Assembly: GCA_934746015.1 (NCBI GenBank)
Contig: CAKVEW010000028.1
Coordinates: 1-44,203, forward strand
Length of the DNA: 44,203 nt
From: an uncultured Clostridium sp.
GTDB taxonomy: Bacteria; Bacillota; Clostridia; Clostridiales; Clostridiaceae
Direction: 5' to 3'
Shown here: positions 34,367 to 44,126 of the stretch, in pieces
Numbering within the stretch: the first letter of the stretch is position 1
Layout of the letters: each line of letters opens with the position of its first letter
Translations under genes and position numbers: made by a program
Notes under the pieces: generated by a model
Databases searched by the model: none
What the model saw: the letters and a program-made list of their open reading frames with translations, nothing else
Told to the model about the DNA's origin: nothing

Positions 34367-35206
34367 ATGAAAAGAAAGAGTATAAAGTTTTTATGTGTAG
34401 CATTATTAGTTAGTATTTCAGGAGCTGCTTTTATCGGATGTGGAAAATCTGATGGAAATGCAGGAAAAAAGAGTTCTACAATATCAATATCTGGATCAAC
34501 ATCTGTTGGACCTTTAATGGGAAAATTAGCAGAAAAATATGAAGAAGATAATAGTAATGTTTCAATAGAAATAAATGAAGTAGGATCCTCAGCAGGGATT
34601 AAAGACACTATAAACGGAGTATCAGAAATAGGGATGTCATCAAGAGAGTTAAAATCTGAAGAAGCAAGTGAAGTTGAGGCAACAACAATTGCTTATGATG
34701 GTATCGCAATAATAACCAATAAAAACAATCAAATTAAGAATATAACAATTGATGAAATTAAGGGAATATATACAGGAAAGATTACAAACTGGAATCAAAT
34801 TGAAGGTGGAAAAGATGCTCCTATAGTTGTAGTTTCAAGAGAAGAAGGATCAGGGACTAGAGATGCCTTCCAAGAAATAGTTGGCTATAAATCAGAAGAT
34901 TTAGTGTCAAATGCTATGATAGCAAATGCAACAGGGGCTGTTAAAGAAACTGTAGCAGGTAATGAAAATGCCATAGGATTCGTATCTTTTGAATACTTAG
35001 ATGATAAAGTAAATATTGTAAATGTTGAAAATGTTGAACCAAAGGCTGAACTAGTACAATCTGGAGAATATAAAATTTCAAGACCTTTTATTGTAGTTAC
35101 CAAAAAAGATAGTATAAGTGAAGAGGGCCAAAAATTTATTGATTTTATACTAAGTGAAGAAGGGCAAACTATGGTTAAGGATAATAAAGCAATTCCGGTT
35201 AAATAA
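34367..35206 (+). CDS. pstS: Phosphate-binding lipoprotein PstS
   Basis: The extracellular phosphate receptor of the Pst ABC importer. About 279 residues. Lipoprotein signal: KRK start, hydrophobic 6-23, lipobox FIGC with Cys25. The family's phosphate-contact motifs are SGSTSVGPLM, IGMSSRELK and SREEGSGTRDAF. It ends in EEGQTMVKDNKAIPV. A TTG 15 nt upstream is in frame but overlaps GGAGGAG, the ribosome site, so the ATG is chosen. Behind PHO-like repeats and separated by 56 nt from pstC, with a hairpin between them. Confidence 0.95.
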   Translation: MKRKSIKFLCVALLVSISGAAFIGCGKSDGNAGKKSSTISISGSTSVGPLMGKLAEKYEEDNSNVSIEINEVGSSAGIKDTINGVSEIGMSSRELKSEEASEVEATTIAYDGIAIITNKNNQIKNITIDEIKGIYTGKITNWNQIEGGKDAPIVVVSREEGSGTRDAFQEIVGYKSEDLVSNAMIANATGAVKETVAGNENAIGFVSFEYLDDKVNIVNVENVEPKAELVQSGEYKISRPFIVVTKKDSISEEGQKFIDFILSEEGQTMVKDNKAIPVK

Positions 35207-35222
35207 CTGATTTTTAAGAGTG

Positions 35223-35256
35223 CTCTATGTGAGCAGTCTTGCTTTCATAGGAGAGG
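35223..35256 (+). other. Hairpin in the pstS-pstC gap touching the pstC ribosome site
   Basis: CTCTATG (35223-35229) pairs with CATAGGAG (35246-35253) with one bulged base. An inner AGCA/TGCT helix is possible. There is no U tract. The stem shares bases with GAGAGG (35251-35256), the pstC ribosome site, so it could lower pstC translation relative to pstS. Confidence 0.45.
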
Positions 35257-35262
35257 ATAAGC

Positions 35263-36150
35263 ATGTTAAATGATAAAAGAAAAAACAATAGTAAGTACGT
35301 TATAGAGAGAGTTTCAAAAGGAGTATTTTTTGCAAGTGCTCTTATTGCAGTAATAAGTTTATTGATAATTATAGGATTTGTATTTTATAAGGGCTTAACA
35401 CCTTTTATAAGTAAGGGATATTCTTTTAGTGACTTTTTCTTTGGCACTGAGTGGGTGCCAAGTTCAGATAAATATGGAGTTATGCCAATGGTGATTGCAT
35501 CGATACTTGGTACTTTAGGCTCTTTAGTAGTAGGTGTACCAATAGGTATATTAACAGCTATATTTATAGCAGAAATTGCACCGAAAAGAATTGGAAAGGT
35601 TATTTCAGGGGCTGTAGAACTTTTAGCAGGAATTCCTTCTGTTTTATATGGTGTCTTTGGATTAGCAATTATAGTTCCTTGGATTATGAATACTTTTAAT
35701 CTTCCTAAGGGGCAAAGTCTTTTAGCAATAATAATAGTTTTATCAATTATGATGCTTCCAACAATAGTAACAGTTTCAGAAACTGCTATAAGAGCGGTCC
35801 CTAAATCATATAAGGAAGGTTCTTTAGCTTTAGGAGCTTCACATATAGAAACAACCTTTAAAGTAGTTGTTCCAGCTGCTAAATCAGGAATATTAGCAGC
35901 TGTAGTTTTAGGAATTGGTAGAGCAATTGGTGAGACAATGGCAATAATATTAGTAGCAGGGAACTCTCCAATTATTCCTATGTCAATTATGGATTCAGTA
36001 AGACCACTTACTACTAATATAGCCTTAGAAATGGGATATGCTTTTGGTACTCACCAAGAAATGCTATTTGCAACTGGTGTAATATTATTCTTATTTATAC
36101 TGTTGTTAAACTTAGTGTTAAGTAAACTTTCTAGTAAGGAAGGTAATTAG
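35263..36150 (+). CDS. pstC: Phosphate ABC transporter permease PstC
   Basis: A membrane permease of the Pst importer. The 295 residues have six predicted membrane segments (first near 22-42, others from 75 to 288). The coupling-loop (EAA) region is AIRAVPKSYKEGSLALGASHIETTFKVVVPAAKSGI, and GRAIGETMAIILVAGN follows. It pairs with PstA, starting 2 nt after this stop. Confidence 0.94.
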   Translation: MLNDKRKNNSKYVIERVSKGVFFASALIAVISLLIIIGFVFYKGLTPFISKGYSFSDFFFGTEWVPSSDKYGVMPMVIASILGTLGSLVVGVPIGILTAIFIAEIAPKRIGKVISGAVELLAGIPSVLYGVFGLAIIVPWIMNTFNLPKGQSLLAIIIVLSIMMLPTIVTVSETAIRAVPKSYKEGSLALGASHIETTFKVVVPAAKSGILAAVVLGIGRAIGETMAIILVAGNSPIIPMSIMDSVRPLTTNIALEMGYAFGTHQEMLFATGVILFLFILLLNLVLSKLSSKEGN

Positions 36151-36152
36151 TT

Positions 36153-36977
36153 ATGAGAAAATTTAAAGAAAATTTATTGAAAATATTATTATGGATGTCT
36201 GCAGGAATTACAGTAGGGATATTAGTATTGATATTAGGATTTATATTTTTAAAAGGATATAAATTAGTGAACATAGGTTTTATTACTAAAAATTATTCAG
36301 CATCAGGAGATGGAGGAATTTTACCTATGATAATAGCTACTTTATATACTGTGTTTATTTCAATAATAGTAGCAACTCCTATAGGAATATTAGCAGCAAT
36401 TTATTTAACAGAATATGCTAAGCAAGGTAAGATAGTAAAAATTATTAGATTTGCAACAGAAAGTTTATCAGGTATACCATCAATAGTTTATGGTTTGTTT
36501 GGATCTATATTTTTCGTTGTTACATTAAAACTTGGTTATTCATTGCTTGCAGGCTCTCTTACAGTAGCAATTATAATATTACCTGTAATTATTAGAACTA
36601 CAGAAGAAGCTTTGAAGGCTGTTCCACCTTCATATAAGGAAGCCTCTTTAGGATTAGGAGCAACTAGATTTCAAACTCTTTATAAAGTAATAGTTCCTAG
36701 TGCAATACCAGGAATTTTAGTTGGAGTAATATTATCTGTTGGTCGTGTAGTTGGTGAATCAGCAGCAATTTTATTAACAGCAGGTACAGTAGCAAAAATG
36801 CCAAAAGGAATAATGTCTAGTGCAAGAACTCTTACAGTTCAGTCTTATTTAGTAACGCAAGAAGCTGGTGATATAGAACAGGCAACAGCTGTTGGAATAG
36901 TTTTAATAGTAATAATACTTTTATTAAATATATCAGCAAAGTTAATAAGTAAGAAATTTAATAAGGCAAATTATTAA
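36153..36977 (+). CDS. pstA: Phosphate ABC transporter permease PstA
   Basis: The second Pst permease, 274 residues with six membrane segments (first near 11-33). EAA-loop region: EEALKAVPPSYKEASLGLGATRFQTLYKVIVPSAIPGI, then GRVVGESAAILLTAG. It follows pstC after 2 nt and precedes pstB by 25 nt, so the genes are one transcript. Confidence 0.94.
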   Translation: MRKFKENLLKILLWMSAGITVGILVLILGFIFLKGYKLVNIGFITKNYSASGDGGILPMIIATLYTVFISIIVATPIGILAAIYLTEYAKQGKIVKIIRFATESLSGIPSIVYGLFGSIFFVVTLKLGYSLLAGSLTVAIIILPVIIRTTEEALKAVPPSYKEASLGLGATRFQTLYKVIVPSAIPGILVGVILSVGRVVGESAAILLTAGTVAKMPKGIMSSARTLTVQSYLVTQEAGDIEQATAVGIVLIVIILLLNISAKLISKKFNKANY

Positions 36978-37002
36978 TTTGTAAATACTAAGAGGTGAAA
37001 GT

Positions 37003-37767
37003 ATGTCAAAAGAGAATATAAAAAAAATTCAAGTCAGAGATTTGAATTTATATTATGGAGATAATCAAGCTTTAAAAAACATAAATATAGATTTAGAAGA
37101 AAATAAAGTTACTGCTTTTATTGGACCTTCAGGCTGTGGTAAATCTACATTCTTAAGAACTATTAATAGAATGAATGATTTAATAGATAATGTAAAAATT
37201 GAAGGAGAAATTCTTGTTGATGGAGAAGATATATATAAAAGCAAAGATGTAATTGCTTTAAGAACAAAGATAGGAATGGTATTTCAAAAACCAAATCCTT
37301 TTCCAATGTCAATTTATGATAACATTGCTTATGGACCTAAATTGCATGGGATAAGAGATAAAAAAAGTTTAGACGAAATAGTTGAGAAAAGTTTAAAAGG
37401 GGCTGCACTTTGGGATGAAGTAAAAGATAGACTTAAGAAAAGTGCTTTAGGATTATCAGGTGGACAACAACAAAGACTATGTATAGCAAGAACTATAGCA
37501 GTTTCACCAGAAATAATACTAATGGATGAGCCAACTTCAGCACTAGATCCTATTTCTACCAATAAAATGGAAGAACTAATGGAAGAACTAAAAAAGAAGT
37601 ACACAGTAATAATAGTAACTCATAATATGCAACAAGCAGGAAGAATTGCAGATAAAACTGCATTTTTCTTAAATGGAGAAATAATAGAATATGGAGATAC
37701 TGAAGATATTTTCTATAAACCTAGAGATAAGAGAACAGAAGACTATATTACTGGAAGATTTGGCTAA
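37003..37767 (+). CDS. pstB: Phosphate ABC transporter ATPase PstB
   Basis: The ATPase that powers phosphate import. 254 residues. Walker [10 protein letters not shown] near 42-50, Q-loop [20 protein letters not shown], signature LSGGQQQR, Walker [14 protein letters not shown] and H-loop VTHNMQQA. The [11 protein letters not shown] segment is typical of PstB. GAGGTG lies 6 nt before the ATG. Confidence 0.97.
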   Translation: MSKENIKKIQVRDLNLYYGDNQALKNINIDLEENKVTAFIGPSGCGKSTFLRTINRMNDLIDNVKIEGEILVDGEDIYKSKDVIALRTKIGMVFQKPNPFPMSIYDNIAYGPKLHGIRDKKSLDEIVEKSLKGAALWDEVKDRLKKSALGLSGGQQQRLCIARTIAVSPEIILMDEPTSALDPISTNKMEELMEELKKKYTVIIVTHNMQQAGRIADKTAFFLNGEIIEYGDTEDIFYKPRDKRTEDYITGRFG

Positions 37768-37788
37768 AATTATTAAGAGGTGATAAAA

Positions 37789-38445
37789 ATGATGAGAGAA
37801 GTAATGAGCAATAAAATAAAATTGCTTAATTCAGAATTAGTTGAGATGGCTAGCTTAGTAGAGAAGCAAATATATGATAGTATGACTGCTTTAAAAAACC
37901 AAGATGAAGATTTGTCCAAAATAGTTATGAAAAATGATGATAAAGTAGATGAACTCCAAAAAGTTATAGAAGAAAAATGTATAAAGTTCATGGCTACAGA
38001 GTCACCTTTAGCTAGAGATTTAAGAAGTATTTATACAACTTCTAAAATAGTTACTGATCTTGAAAGAATGGCAGATTATGCAGTTGATATTTGTAAGATA
38101 GTTCCTAGAGTAAAGGGAGTAAACTTTTCAGATGAAATAACTCCAATTTGGGAGTTGGTTGATATTATTAATAATATGATAAAATTATCAATTGAAGCAT
38201 ATGTTAATGGTGATGAAAAGGCAGCATATGAAATTTGTCGTATGGATGATAGAGTAGATGCAATTTATCAAGGGATGTTTAGTATAGTTCTTAAAAAGAT
38301 GGGTAATGAAGCTATAATGATAAATCAAGGTACTCAAATCCTTTTTGCTTCAAAGTATTTAGAGAGAATTGGAGATCATGTAACTAATATATGTGAATGG
38401 ATAATATTTTCTAAAAAAGGTAATTATGTAGATTTAAATGAATAA
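37789..38445 (+). CDS. phoU: Phosphate signalling protein PhoU
   Basis: A soluble all-helical protein with two three-helix PhoU repeats. It links Pst activity to PhoR and keeps the regulon off when phosphate is plentiful. About 218 residues. Metal-binding motifs of the family are visible (DLRSIYTTSKIVTDLERMADYAVD, and KYLERIGDHVTNICEW near the end). GTG at 37780 is in frame but overlaps the AGAGGTG ribosome site. ATG 37789 is 8 nt after AGAGG, with a second ATG directly after it. Confidence 0.94.
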   Translation: MMREVMSNKIKLLNSELVEMASLVEKQIYDSMTALKNQDEDLSKIVMKNDDKVDELQKVIEEKCIKFMATESPLARDLRSIYTTSKIVTDLERMADYAVDICKIVPRVKGVNFSDEITPIWELVDIINNMIKLSIEAYVNGDEKAAYEICRMDDRVDAIYQGMFSIVLKKMGNEAIMINQGTQILFASKYLERIGDHVTNICEWIIFSKKGNYVDLNE

Positions 38446-38584
38446 ATATTTTTTAATATAGTGATTTTAAAAAATATAAATTAAAAAAGAAACTTAGTAA
38501 TGAGATAATAAAGAAGAAGTGATAACGTTATTTGTTTAGAATTATATCAATATTTCTACAATTTATATTCTTTATTTTTAATTT
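38446..38584. other. Gene-free AT-rich stretch after phoU
   Basis: No coding frame. The only structure I see is the palindrome ATAACGTTAT at 38522-38531. It ends at the hairpin terminator at 38585. Confidence 0.5.
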
Positions 38585-38613
38585 TGAGCTGGTAAGACAG
38601 CTCATTTTTTATT
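38585..38613 (+). terminator. Terminator of the pst-phoU operon
   Basis: TGAGCTG (38585-38591) pairs perfectly with CAGCTCA (38598-38604) around a 6-nt loop, then TTTTTTATT. It lies about 140 nt after phoU. Confidence 0.88.
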
Positions 38614-38785
38614 GACTAGAATTTATTAATAATGTAATATAACATCAAGTGATTATTAAAATTAGGGTAATTATGCTTATAAGAAAAATAAAAATTTTAA
38701 ATTATTACTATAAAAATATAACTAGATTTTATAAATATAAATTTTAGTCAATAATATAATATTGACAGATACTGAGGTGAAAAAA

Positions 38786-40117
38786 GTGAAAAATTTAATT
38801 AAAAAAGTTGATGTAGGCAGTATAGCTGAAGAAGTTGGTATTGAAGTTAATGACGTATTAATATCAATTAATGGAACTCCTATTGATGACATAATAGATT
38901 ATAAATTTTTAGCCGTAGATGAAGAAGTGGTTCTTGAAGTTGAAAAACCAGACGGGGAAATTTGGGAATACGAAATAGAAAAGGAATATGGTGAAAATTT
39001 AGGCCTTGAATTCCAAGGTGGAATAATGGATAAGGCAAAAAGATGTTCTAATAATTGTATGTTTTGTTTTATTGATCAAAATCCAAAAGGAATGAGAGAT
39101 ACTTTATACTTTAAAGATGATGATTCAAGATTATCATTTTTACAAGGAAACTTTGTTACATTAACCAATATGAAGGATGAAGATATTGATAGAATAATAA
39201 GATATAAAATAAGTCCTATAAATATTTCAGTACATACTACAAATCCAGAACTTAGAGTTAAGATGTTAAAAAATAGATTTGCAGGATCTATTATGGAAAG
39301 ACTTAAGAAATTAAGGGATGCAGAAATTGAAATGCATGCACAAGTTGTATGTATACCTAACATAAATAATGGTGAGGAATTAAGAAAGACTGTAACTGAT
39401 TTATATGAATTACATCCTTATGTAAAAAATGTAGCAGTAGTTCCAGTAGGTGTTACTCAATTTAGAGAAAATTTACCTAAGTTAGATACATTTGATAGTG
39501 AATCAGCAAAAAATGAAATATTGATGATTCAAGATTTACAGAAGAAGTATATTGAAGAAACAGGAGCTCCATTTGTAAGACTTTCTGACGAGTTTTACAT
39601 AACAGGGGGAATAGATGTACCAAATGAAGAGTTTTATTCAGCCTACGATCAGCTTGAAGATGGAGTAGGAATGATAAGATATTATAGAGAAGTTGTTTCT
39701 AGATCTATAGAGTTTTTAAACAAAGATCTAAAGGGAAGCTTTTCTATGGTAACTGGAGAATTAGCTTATAATGAAATTAAAAGATCAGCAGACCTTATAA
39801 TGAAGCATAATTCTAATATTCATATAGATGTATATAAGGTTATAAATAACTTCTTTGGAAATACTATAACCATAGCAGGGCTTTTAACAGGTACTGATAT
39901 AATAGATCAGCTAAAAGGTAAAATAAATACAGATTATTTAATTATGTCAAGTAATATGTTTAGAAAGGGCTATGAACTAGCTCCGGCTGATATGGTTATG
40001 TTAGATGACTTAAATATTCATGACATAGAAGAAGCTTTAAATGTTAAGGTTATAGTTTGTGATTATACAGGTGATGACCTTATTGATTTAATAAATGCAA
40101 ATTGTAAGGAGGACTAA
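38786..40117 (+). CDS. DUF512 protein with PDZ and radical-SAM-like cysteines
   Basis: About 443 residues. An N-terminal PDZ-like domain ([23 protein letters not shown], residues 8-60) is followed by a cysteine motif, Cys87-X3-Cys91-X2-Cys94 ([10 protein letters not shown]), that should bind a [4Fe-4S] cluster as in radical SAM enzymes. The rest is the DUF512 core ([42 protein letters not shown]). The family is conserved in Firmicutes and cyanobacteria next to der/engA. The substrate is not known. The longest frame starts at TTG 38762. I prefer GTG 38786, 6 nt after GAGGTG, because it starts right at the PDZ domain. Der follows after 2 nt. Confidence 0.88.
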   Translation: MKNLIKKVDVGSIAEEVGIEVNDVLISINGTPIDDIIDYKFLAVDEEVVLEVEKPDGEIWEYEIEKEYGENLGLEFQGGIMDKAKRCSNNCMFCFIDQNPKGMRDTLYFKDDDSRLSFLQGNFVTLTNMKDEDIDRIIRYKISPINISVHTTNPELRVKMLKNRFAGSIMERLKKLRDAEIEMHAQVVCIPNINNGEELRKTVTDLYELHPYVKNVAVVPVGVTQFRENLPKLDTFDSESAKNEILMIQDLQKKYIEETGAPFVRLSDEFYITGGIDVPNEEFYSAYDQLEDGVGMIRYYREVVSRSIEFLNKDLKGSFSMVTGELAYNEIKRSADLIMKHNSNIHIDVYKVINNFFGNTITIAGLLTGTDIIDQLKGKINTDYLIMSSNMFRKGYELAPADMVMLDDLNIHDIEEALNVKVIVCDYTGDDLIDLINANCKED

Positions 40118-40119
40118 TA

Positions 40120-41436
40120 ATGGCTAAACCAATAGTTGCAATAGTTGGAAGACCAAATGTAGGGAAATCTACATTATTTAATAAATTAGCAGGACAAAGG
40201 ATATCGATAGTTCAAGATACACCAGGAGTAACTAGAGATAGAGTATATGCTCAAGCTGAATGGTTAAATCATAATTTTACAATGATTGATACAGGTGGTA
40301 TTGAACCAGAAAGAGAAGATATAATAGTTAAGCAAATGAGAAGACAGGCTAATATTGCTATAGAAACAGCAGATGTAATTGTATTTGTTGTTGATGGAAA
40401 GGAAGGATTAACTCCAGCTGATCATGAAGTAGCAAGTATGCTTAGAAAAAGTAAAAAAGAAGTGGTTTTAGTAGTAAATAAAGTAGATAACTTAAAGGAT
40501 GAAGATAATGCTTGGGAATTTTATAATTTAGGCATTGGTGATCCTATAACTATATCAGCATCACAAGGATTAGGTCTTGGAGATATGCTTGATAGAATAG
40601 TTGAAAATTTTGATAAGTTTAATGAAGAAGAGGAAGAAGATGAATATATAAGAATAGCTATGATAGGTAAGCCTAATGTAGGTAAGTCATCTTTAATTAA
40701 TAGATTACTAGGAGAAGAAAGACTAATTGTTTCAAATATTCCTGGAACTACTAGAGATTCAATAGATAGTACTTTAGAAACTGATATTGGAAAATTTATA
40801 TTAGTAGATACTGCAGGACTTAGAAGAAAGAGTAAAGTTAAAGAAGAAATAGAAAGATATTCTGTGATAAGAACTTACACAGCTATAGAAAGAGCAGATG
40901 TATGTATCTTAATGATAGATGCAACTGAAGGAGTAACTGAACAAGATGAAAAAATAATAGGCTATGCTCATGAAATGAATAAAGCTATTATGGTTATCGT
41001 TAATAAGTGGGATCTTATAGAAAAAGATGATAAGACAATGCAAAGATATAAAGAGGATTTAGAAATGAAGCTTAAGTTCTTAAAGTACGCTAAATACTTA
41101 TTTATATCTGCTAAAACTGGTCAAAGAACGCATAAAGTATTAGAAATAGCAAAAGAATGTTATGATAATTATTCTAAGAGAATTCCAACTGGAATATTAA
41201 ATGAAGTTATAAATAAAGCTGTATTAATGAAGGAGCCGCCAATTGTAAGTCTAAAGAGAATGAAGATTTACTATGCAACTCAAGTAGCTACAAAACCGCC
41301 TAAGTTTATATTCTTTGTTAATGATTCAAACGCAAGACATTTTTCATATGAAAGATACCTTGAAAATCAACTAAGAGATAGTTTTGATTTTAGTGGTACT
41401 GGTCTTCAAATAGAGTATAGAGAAAGGAAGGAATAA
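40120..41436 (+). CDS. der: Ribosome biogenesis GTPase Der (EngA)
   Basis: An essential 50S assembly factor with two tandem GTPase domains and a KH-like C-terminal domain. 438 residues, full length. First G1 GRPNVGKST at 10-18, second G1 GKPNVGKSS at 183-191. G3 motifs are DTGG and DTAG. G4 motifs are NKVD and NKWD. The C-terminal segment near 365-435 contains [10 protein letters not shown] and [15 protein letters not shown] lies 7 nt before the ATG. It is in one transcript with the DUF512 gene and gpsA. Confidence 0.96.
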   Translation: MAKPIVAIVGRPNVGKSTLFNKLAGQRISIVQDTPGVTRDRVYAQAEWLNHNFTMIDTGGIEPEREDIIVKQMRRQANIAIETADVIVFVVDGKEGLTPADHEVASMLRKSKKEVVLVVNKVDNLKDEDNAWEFYNLGIGDPITISASQGLGLGDMLDRIVENFDKFNEEEEEDEYIRIAMIGKPNVGKSSLINRLLGEERLIVSNIPGTTRDSIDSTLETDIGKFILVDTAGLRRKSKVKEEIERYSVIRTYTAIERADVCILMIDATEGVTEQDEKIIGYAHEMNKAIMVIVNKWDLIEKDDKTMQRYKEDLEMKLKFLKYAKYLFISAKTGQRTHKVLEIAKECYDNYSKRIPTGILNEVINKAVLMKEPPIVSLKRMKIYYATQVATKPPKFIFFVNDSNARHFSYERYLENQLRDSFDFSGTGLQIEYRERKE

Positions 41437-41439
41437 TTT

Positions 41440-42435
41440 ATGAGTAATGTGGCTTTTCTGGGAGGAGGTAGCTTCGGTACTGCCTTAGGAATATTATTAG
41501 CTAATAAGGGATATAAAGTTAGCATATATGATAGAGATAAGTCTGTAGTCGATGATATAAATCATAATAGAAAAAATGATAAGTATATCAAGGAATTGAA
41601 AATTCCTGAAAATGTCACTGCTTATAATGATTTAGACGAGGCATTAAAAGATGCTAAATATGTAGTTTTAGCTGTACCTTCACATGTAATAAGAACGGCT
41701 TCAAAATCTTTAAAGGGTAAGATTGATAAAGATGTTGTGGTTGTAAGTATAGCAAAAGGTATAGAAGAAGGTAGTAATTTAAGACTATCAGAAGTTATAG
41801 AAGAAGAATTACCACATAATAAAGTAGTAATTTTATCTGGACCGAGTCATGCTGAAGAGGTAGCTTTTGATATTCCAACAACAGTTGTTGTTTCATCTAA
41901 AGATGAAAATGCTTCCAATGAAGTTCAAGACTTATTCATGACTAAAGAATTTAGAGTTTATACTAATGATGATTTAGTAGGTGTTGAAATAGGAGGAGCT
42001 GTTAAGAATATAATTGCATTAGCTGCAGGAATTTGTGATGGAATAGGCTATGGGGATAATTCAAAAGCTGCTCTTATGACAAGAGGAATGGCCGAAATAG
42101 TTAGAATTGGTATTAGTTTAGGGGGTAAGCCAGAAACTTTCCTTGGACTTACTGGAATGGGAGATTTAATAGTTACTTGTACTAGTCTGCATTCTAGAAA
42201 TAGAAGAGCTGGATTTTTAATTGGGCAAGGTGAAACTGTTGATGAAGCTATCAAAGATGTAGGAATGGTAGTCGAAGGAATTAAAGCATGTAGAGCTTTT
42301 TATGAATTAAAAGAAAAACTTAATATAGAAATGCCTATTACAGATGTTTTATATAAAGTTTTGTTTGCGAATAAGAATGCTAAAGATGCAGTAGTAGAAC
42401 TTATGGAAAGAGAAAAGAAAAACGAAATATATTAA
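41440..42435 (+). CDS. gpsA: Glycerol-3-phosphate dehydrogenase (NAD(P)+)
   Basis: Reduces dihydroxyacetone phosphate to sn-glycerol-3-phosphate for phospholipids. 331 residues. The Rossmann motif [13 protein letters not shown] is at 5-17. Other sites are [32 protein letters not shown] (catalytic Lys region) and [14 protein letters not shown]. It starts 3 nt after der. In many Firmicutes plsY lies between der and gpsA, and it is missing here. A strong terminator follows. Confidence 0.96.
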   Translation: MSNVAFLGGGSFGTALGILLANKGYKVSIYDRDKSVVDDINHNRKNDKYIKELKIPENVTAYNDLDEALKDAKYVVLAVPSHVIRTASKSLKGKIDKDVVVVSIAKGIEEGSNLRLSEVIEEELPHNKVVILSGPSHAEEVAFDIPTTVVVSSKDENASNEVQDLFMTKEFRVYTNDDLVGVEIGGAVKNIIALAAGICDGIGYGDNSKAALMTRGMAEIVRIGISLGGKPETFLGLTGMGDLIVTCTSLHSRNRRAGFLIGQGETVDEAIKDVGMVVEGIKACRAFYELKEKLNIEMPITDVLYKVLFANKNAKDAVVELMEREKKNEIY

Positions 42436-42454
42436 AAAAATAAAGTGATTTAAG

Positions 42455-42506
42455 TGCACTTCAAGTGTTAGATTAATATATCTAACACTTGAGGTGTATT
42501 TTTTAT
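42455..42506 (+). terminator. gpsA terminator
   Basis: An 18-bp stem with a few G-U pairs: 42455-42472 with 42481-42498, with core TCAAGTGTTAGA / TCTAACACTTGA and a loop of eight bases. TTTTTTATT follows. It closes the DUF512-der-gpsA unit. Confidence 0.93.
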
Positions 42507-42568
42507 TGTAATAAAAATTTATTAACTTAAATATAATATTATATATTTAGGTTAAAGTAGAAAAAGTT

Positions 42569-42597
42569 GTATATTTTTTAAAACTTAAGAATATATA
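42569..42597 (+). promoter_or_regulatory. Possible sigma-E type promoter of spoIVA
   Basis: GTATATT (42569-42575) fits the -35 of sigma-E. AATATATA (42590-42597), 14 bp on, fits its -10 (CATAYAWT) at six of eight places. spoIVA is a sigma-E gene in Bacillus. The sequence is nearly all A/T, so a chance match is possible. Confidence 0.35.
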
Positions 42598-42629
42598 TAT
42601 AGTGTTAAAAATAAGTAGGAGGGTACACT

Positions 42630-44108
42630 GTGGACAGCTTTAATATATACAAAGATATAGCTGAAAGAACACAAGGGGACATTTATGTAGGTGTTGTTGG
42701 ACCTGTTAGAACTGGAAAATCAACATTTATTAAAAAGTTTATGGACCTTATGGTAATACCAAAGATTGATAATAATTATAAAAAGGAAAGAGCAAAAGAT
42801 GAGTTGCCTCAAAGTGGTTCCGGAAAAAGTATTCATACAACAGAGCCAAAGTTTGTACCAAATGAGGCAGTTGAAATTACAATTGATGAAGATATAAAAT
42901 TTAAAGTTAGAATGGTAGATTGTGTTGGGTATATTGTAAAAGGTGCAATAGGTTATATGGATGGAGAAGAAGCAAAAATGGTAAATACTCCATGGTATGA
43001 ATATGAAATACCTTTTGAAGATGCAGCAGAAATTGGAACTAGGAAGGTAATTACTGATCATTCTACTATAGGTCTTGTGGTTACTACAGATGGAAGTATA
43101 ACAGGTATTGAAAGAGACGAGTACTTAGAAGCAGAGGAGAGAGTAATAGATGAATTGAAGGCAATTAAAAAGCCTTTTATAGTTGTACTTAACACAAAAC
43201 ATATAAATTCTCCTGAAACTAGAGCTTTGAAAAAAGAGCTTGAAGATAAATATGATGTTACAGTTCAAGTAATGGATGTAGCTAATATGAATGAAGAGGA
43301 TGTAGAAGATGTTTTTAAACATGTACTTAAAGAATTTCCTGTTAAAGAAATAGACATTGATATGCCATCTTGGGTTGAAAGACTGGAGCCTGATAACTGG
43401 CTTAAAAAAGATTTCTTTAATATTATTAAGAAAATGTGTGAAAATATTAATAGAGTGAGGGATATTAAATCCTTTGTAAATTTATTAGAGGATGAAGAAA
43501 ATATAGCTCCTATTGAGATGAATACAGTGAAATTGGGAGAAGGGAAGGCTAATATAAAATTAAAACCAAAGGATGGAATTTTCTATAATATACTAAGTGA
43601 AATTTGTGATTTAGATGTTAAATGTGAAAGTGATTTATTAAGTTTAATAAAGGATTTAAATTTTGCTAAGAAAGAATATGACAAAGTTAAAGATGCTTTA
43701 AATGATGTAAGAGAAACTGGATATGGATTAGTTCCTCCACAACTTTCAGAAATGAAATTTGAGGAGCCTGAGATGGTTAAGCAAGGAAATAGGTTTGGGG
43801 TGAAATTAAAGGCATCTGCACCATCATTGCATTTTATTAAAGCAAATATTAGAACTGAAATTAGCCCTATAATGGGATCTGAAAGAGAAAGTGAAGAGCT
43901 TGTGAAATCTCTAATGGAGCAATTTGATAAAGATCCAGCATCTTTATGGCAAAGTAATATGTTTGGAAAACCTTTAGAGGTACTTATAAGGGAAGGCTTA
44001 CAAAATAAATTGTACAAAATGCCAGAAGATGTACAAGTAAAAATTCAAAAAACATTGCAAAAGATAATAAACGAAGGCAGTGGAGGATTGATTTGTATTA
44101 TTTTATAA
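42630..44108 (+). CDS. spoIVA: Stage IV sporulation protein A (spore coat ATPase)
   Basis: A cytoskeletal ATPase that polymerises on the forespore outer membrane and anchors the coat. It is made in the mother cell. The 492 residues are full length. It starts FNIYKDIAERTQGDIYVGVVGPVRTGKST, with Walker A GPVRTGKST at 24-32. The Walker B-like acidic region is FKVRMVDCVGYIV near 92-104. It ends with the conserved hydrophobic GGLICIIL that targets the forespore. GTG start, 7 nt after GGAGGG (TAGGAGGGTACACTGTG). It has its own promoter region. An insertion sequence begins about 18 bp after its stop, and no native terminator is left in view. Confidence 0.96.
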   Translation: MDSFNIYKDIAERTQGDIYVGVVGPVRTGKSTFIKKFMDLMVIPKIDNNYKKERAKDELPQSGSGKSIHTTEPKFVPNEAVEITIDEDIKFKVRMVDCVGYIVKGAIGYMDGEEAKMVNTPWYEYEIPFEDAAEIGTRKVITDHSTIGLVVTTDGSITGIERDEYLEAEERVIDELKAIKKPFIVVLNTKHINSPETRALKKELEDKYDVTVQVMDVANMNEEDVEDVFKHVLKEFPVKEIDIDMPSWVERLEPDNWLKKDFFNIIKKMCENINRVRDIKSFVNLLEDEENIAPIEMNTVKLGEGKANIKLKPKDGIFYNILSEICDLDVKCESDLLSLIKDLNFAKKEYDKVKDALNDVRETGYGLVPPQLSEMKFEEPEMVKQGNRFGVKLKASAPSLHFIKANIRTEISPIMGSERESEELVKSLMEQFDKDPASLWQSNMFGKPLEVLIREGLQNKLYKMPEDVQVKIQKTLQKIINEGSGGLICIIL

Positions 44109-44126
44109 TACTTGGAGCTGTTTAAG

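Noticed and set aside
38519..38534. CcpA cre-like TGATAACGTTATTT after phoU
   Set aside because: It lacks the right-hand CA of the cre consensus and lies downstream of a gene, 250 bp from the next start. It is better described as a simple palindrome.
43583..44017. A 144-codon minus-strand frame inside spoIVA
   Set aside because: Shadow of the spoIVA reading frame, with no ribosome site and no domain. The same applies to the minus-strand frame at 42720-43061.
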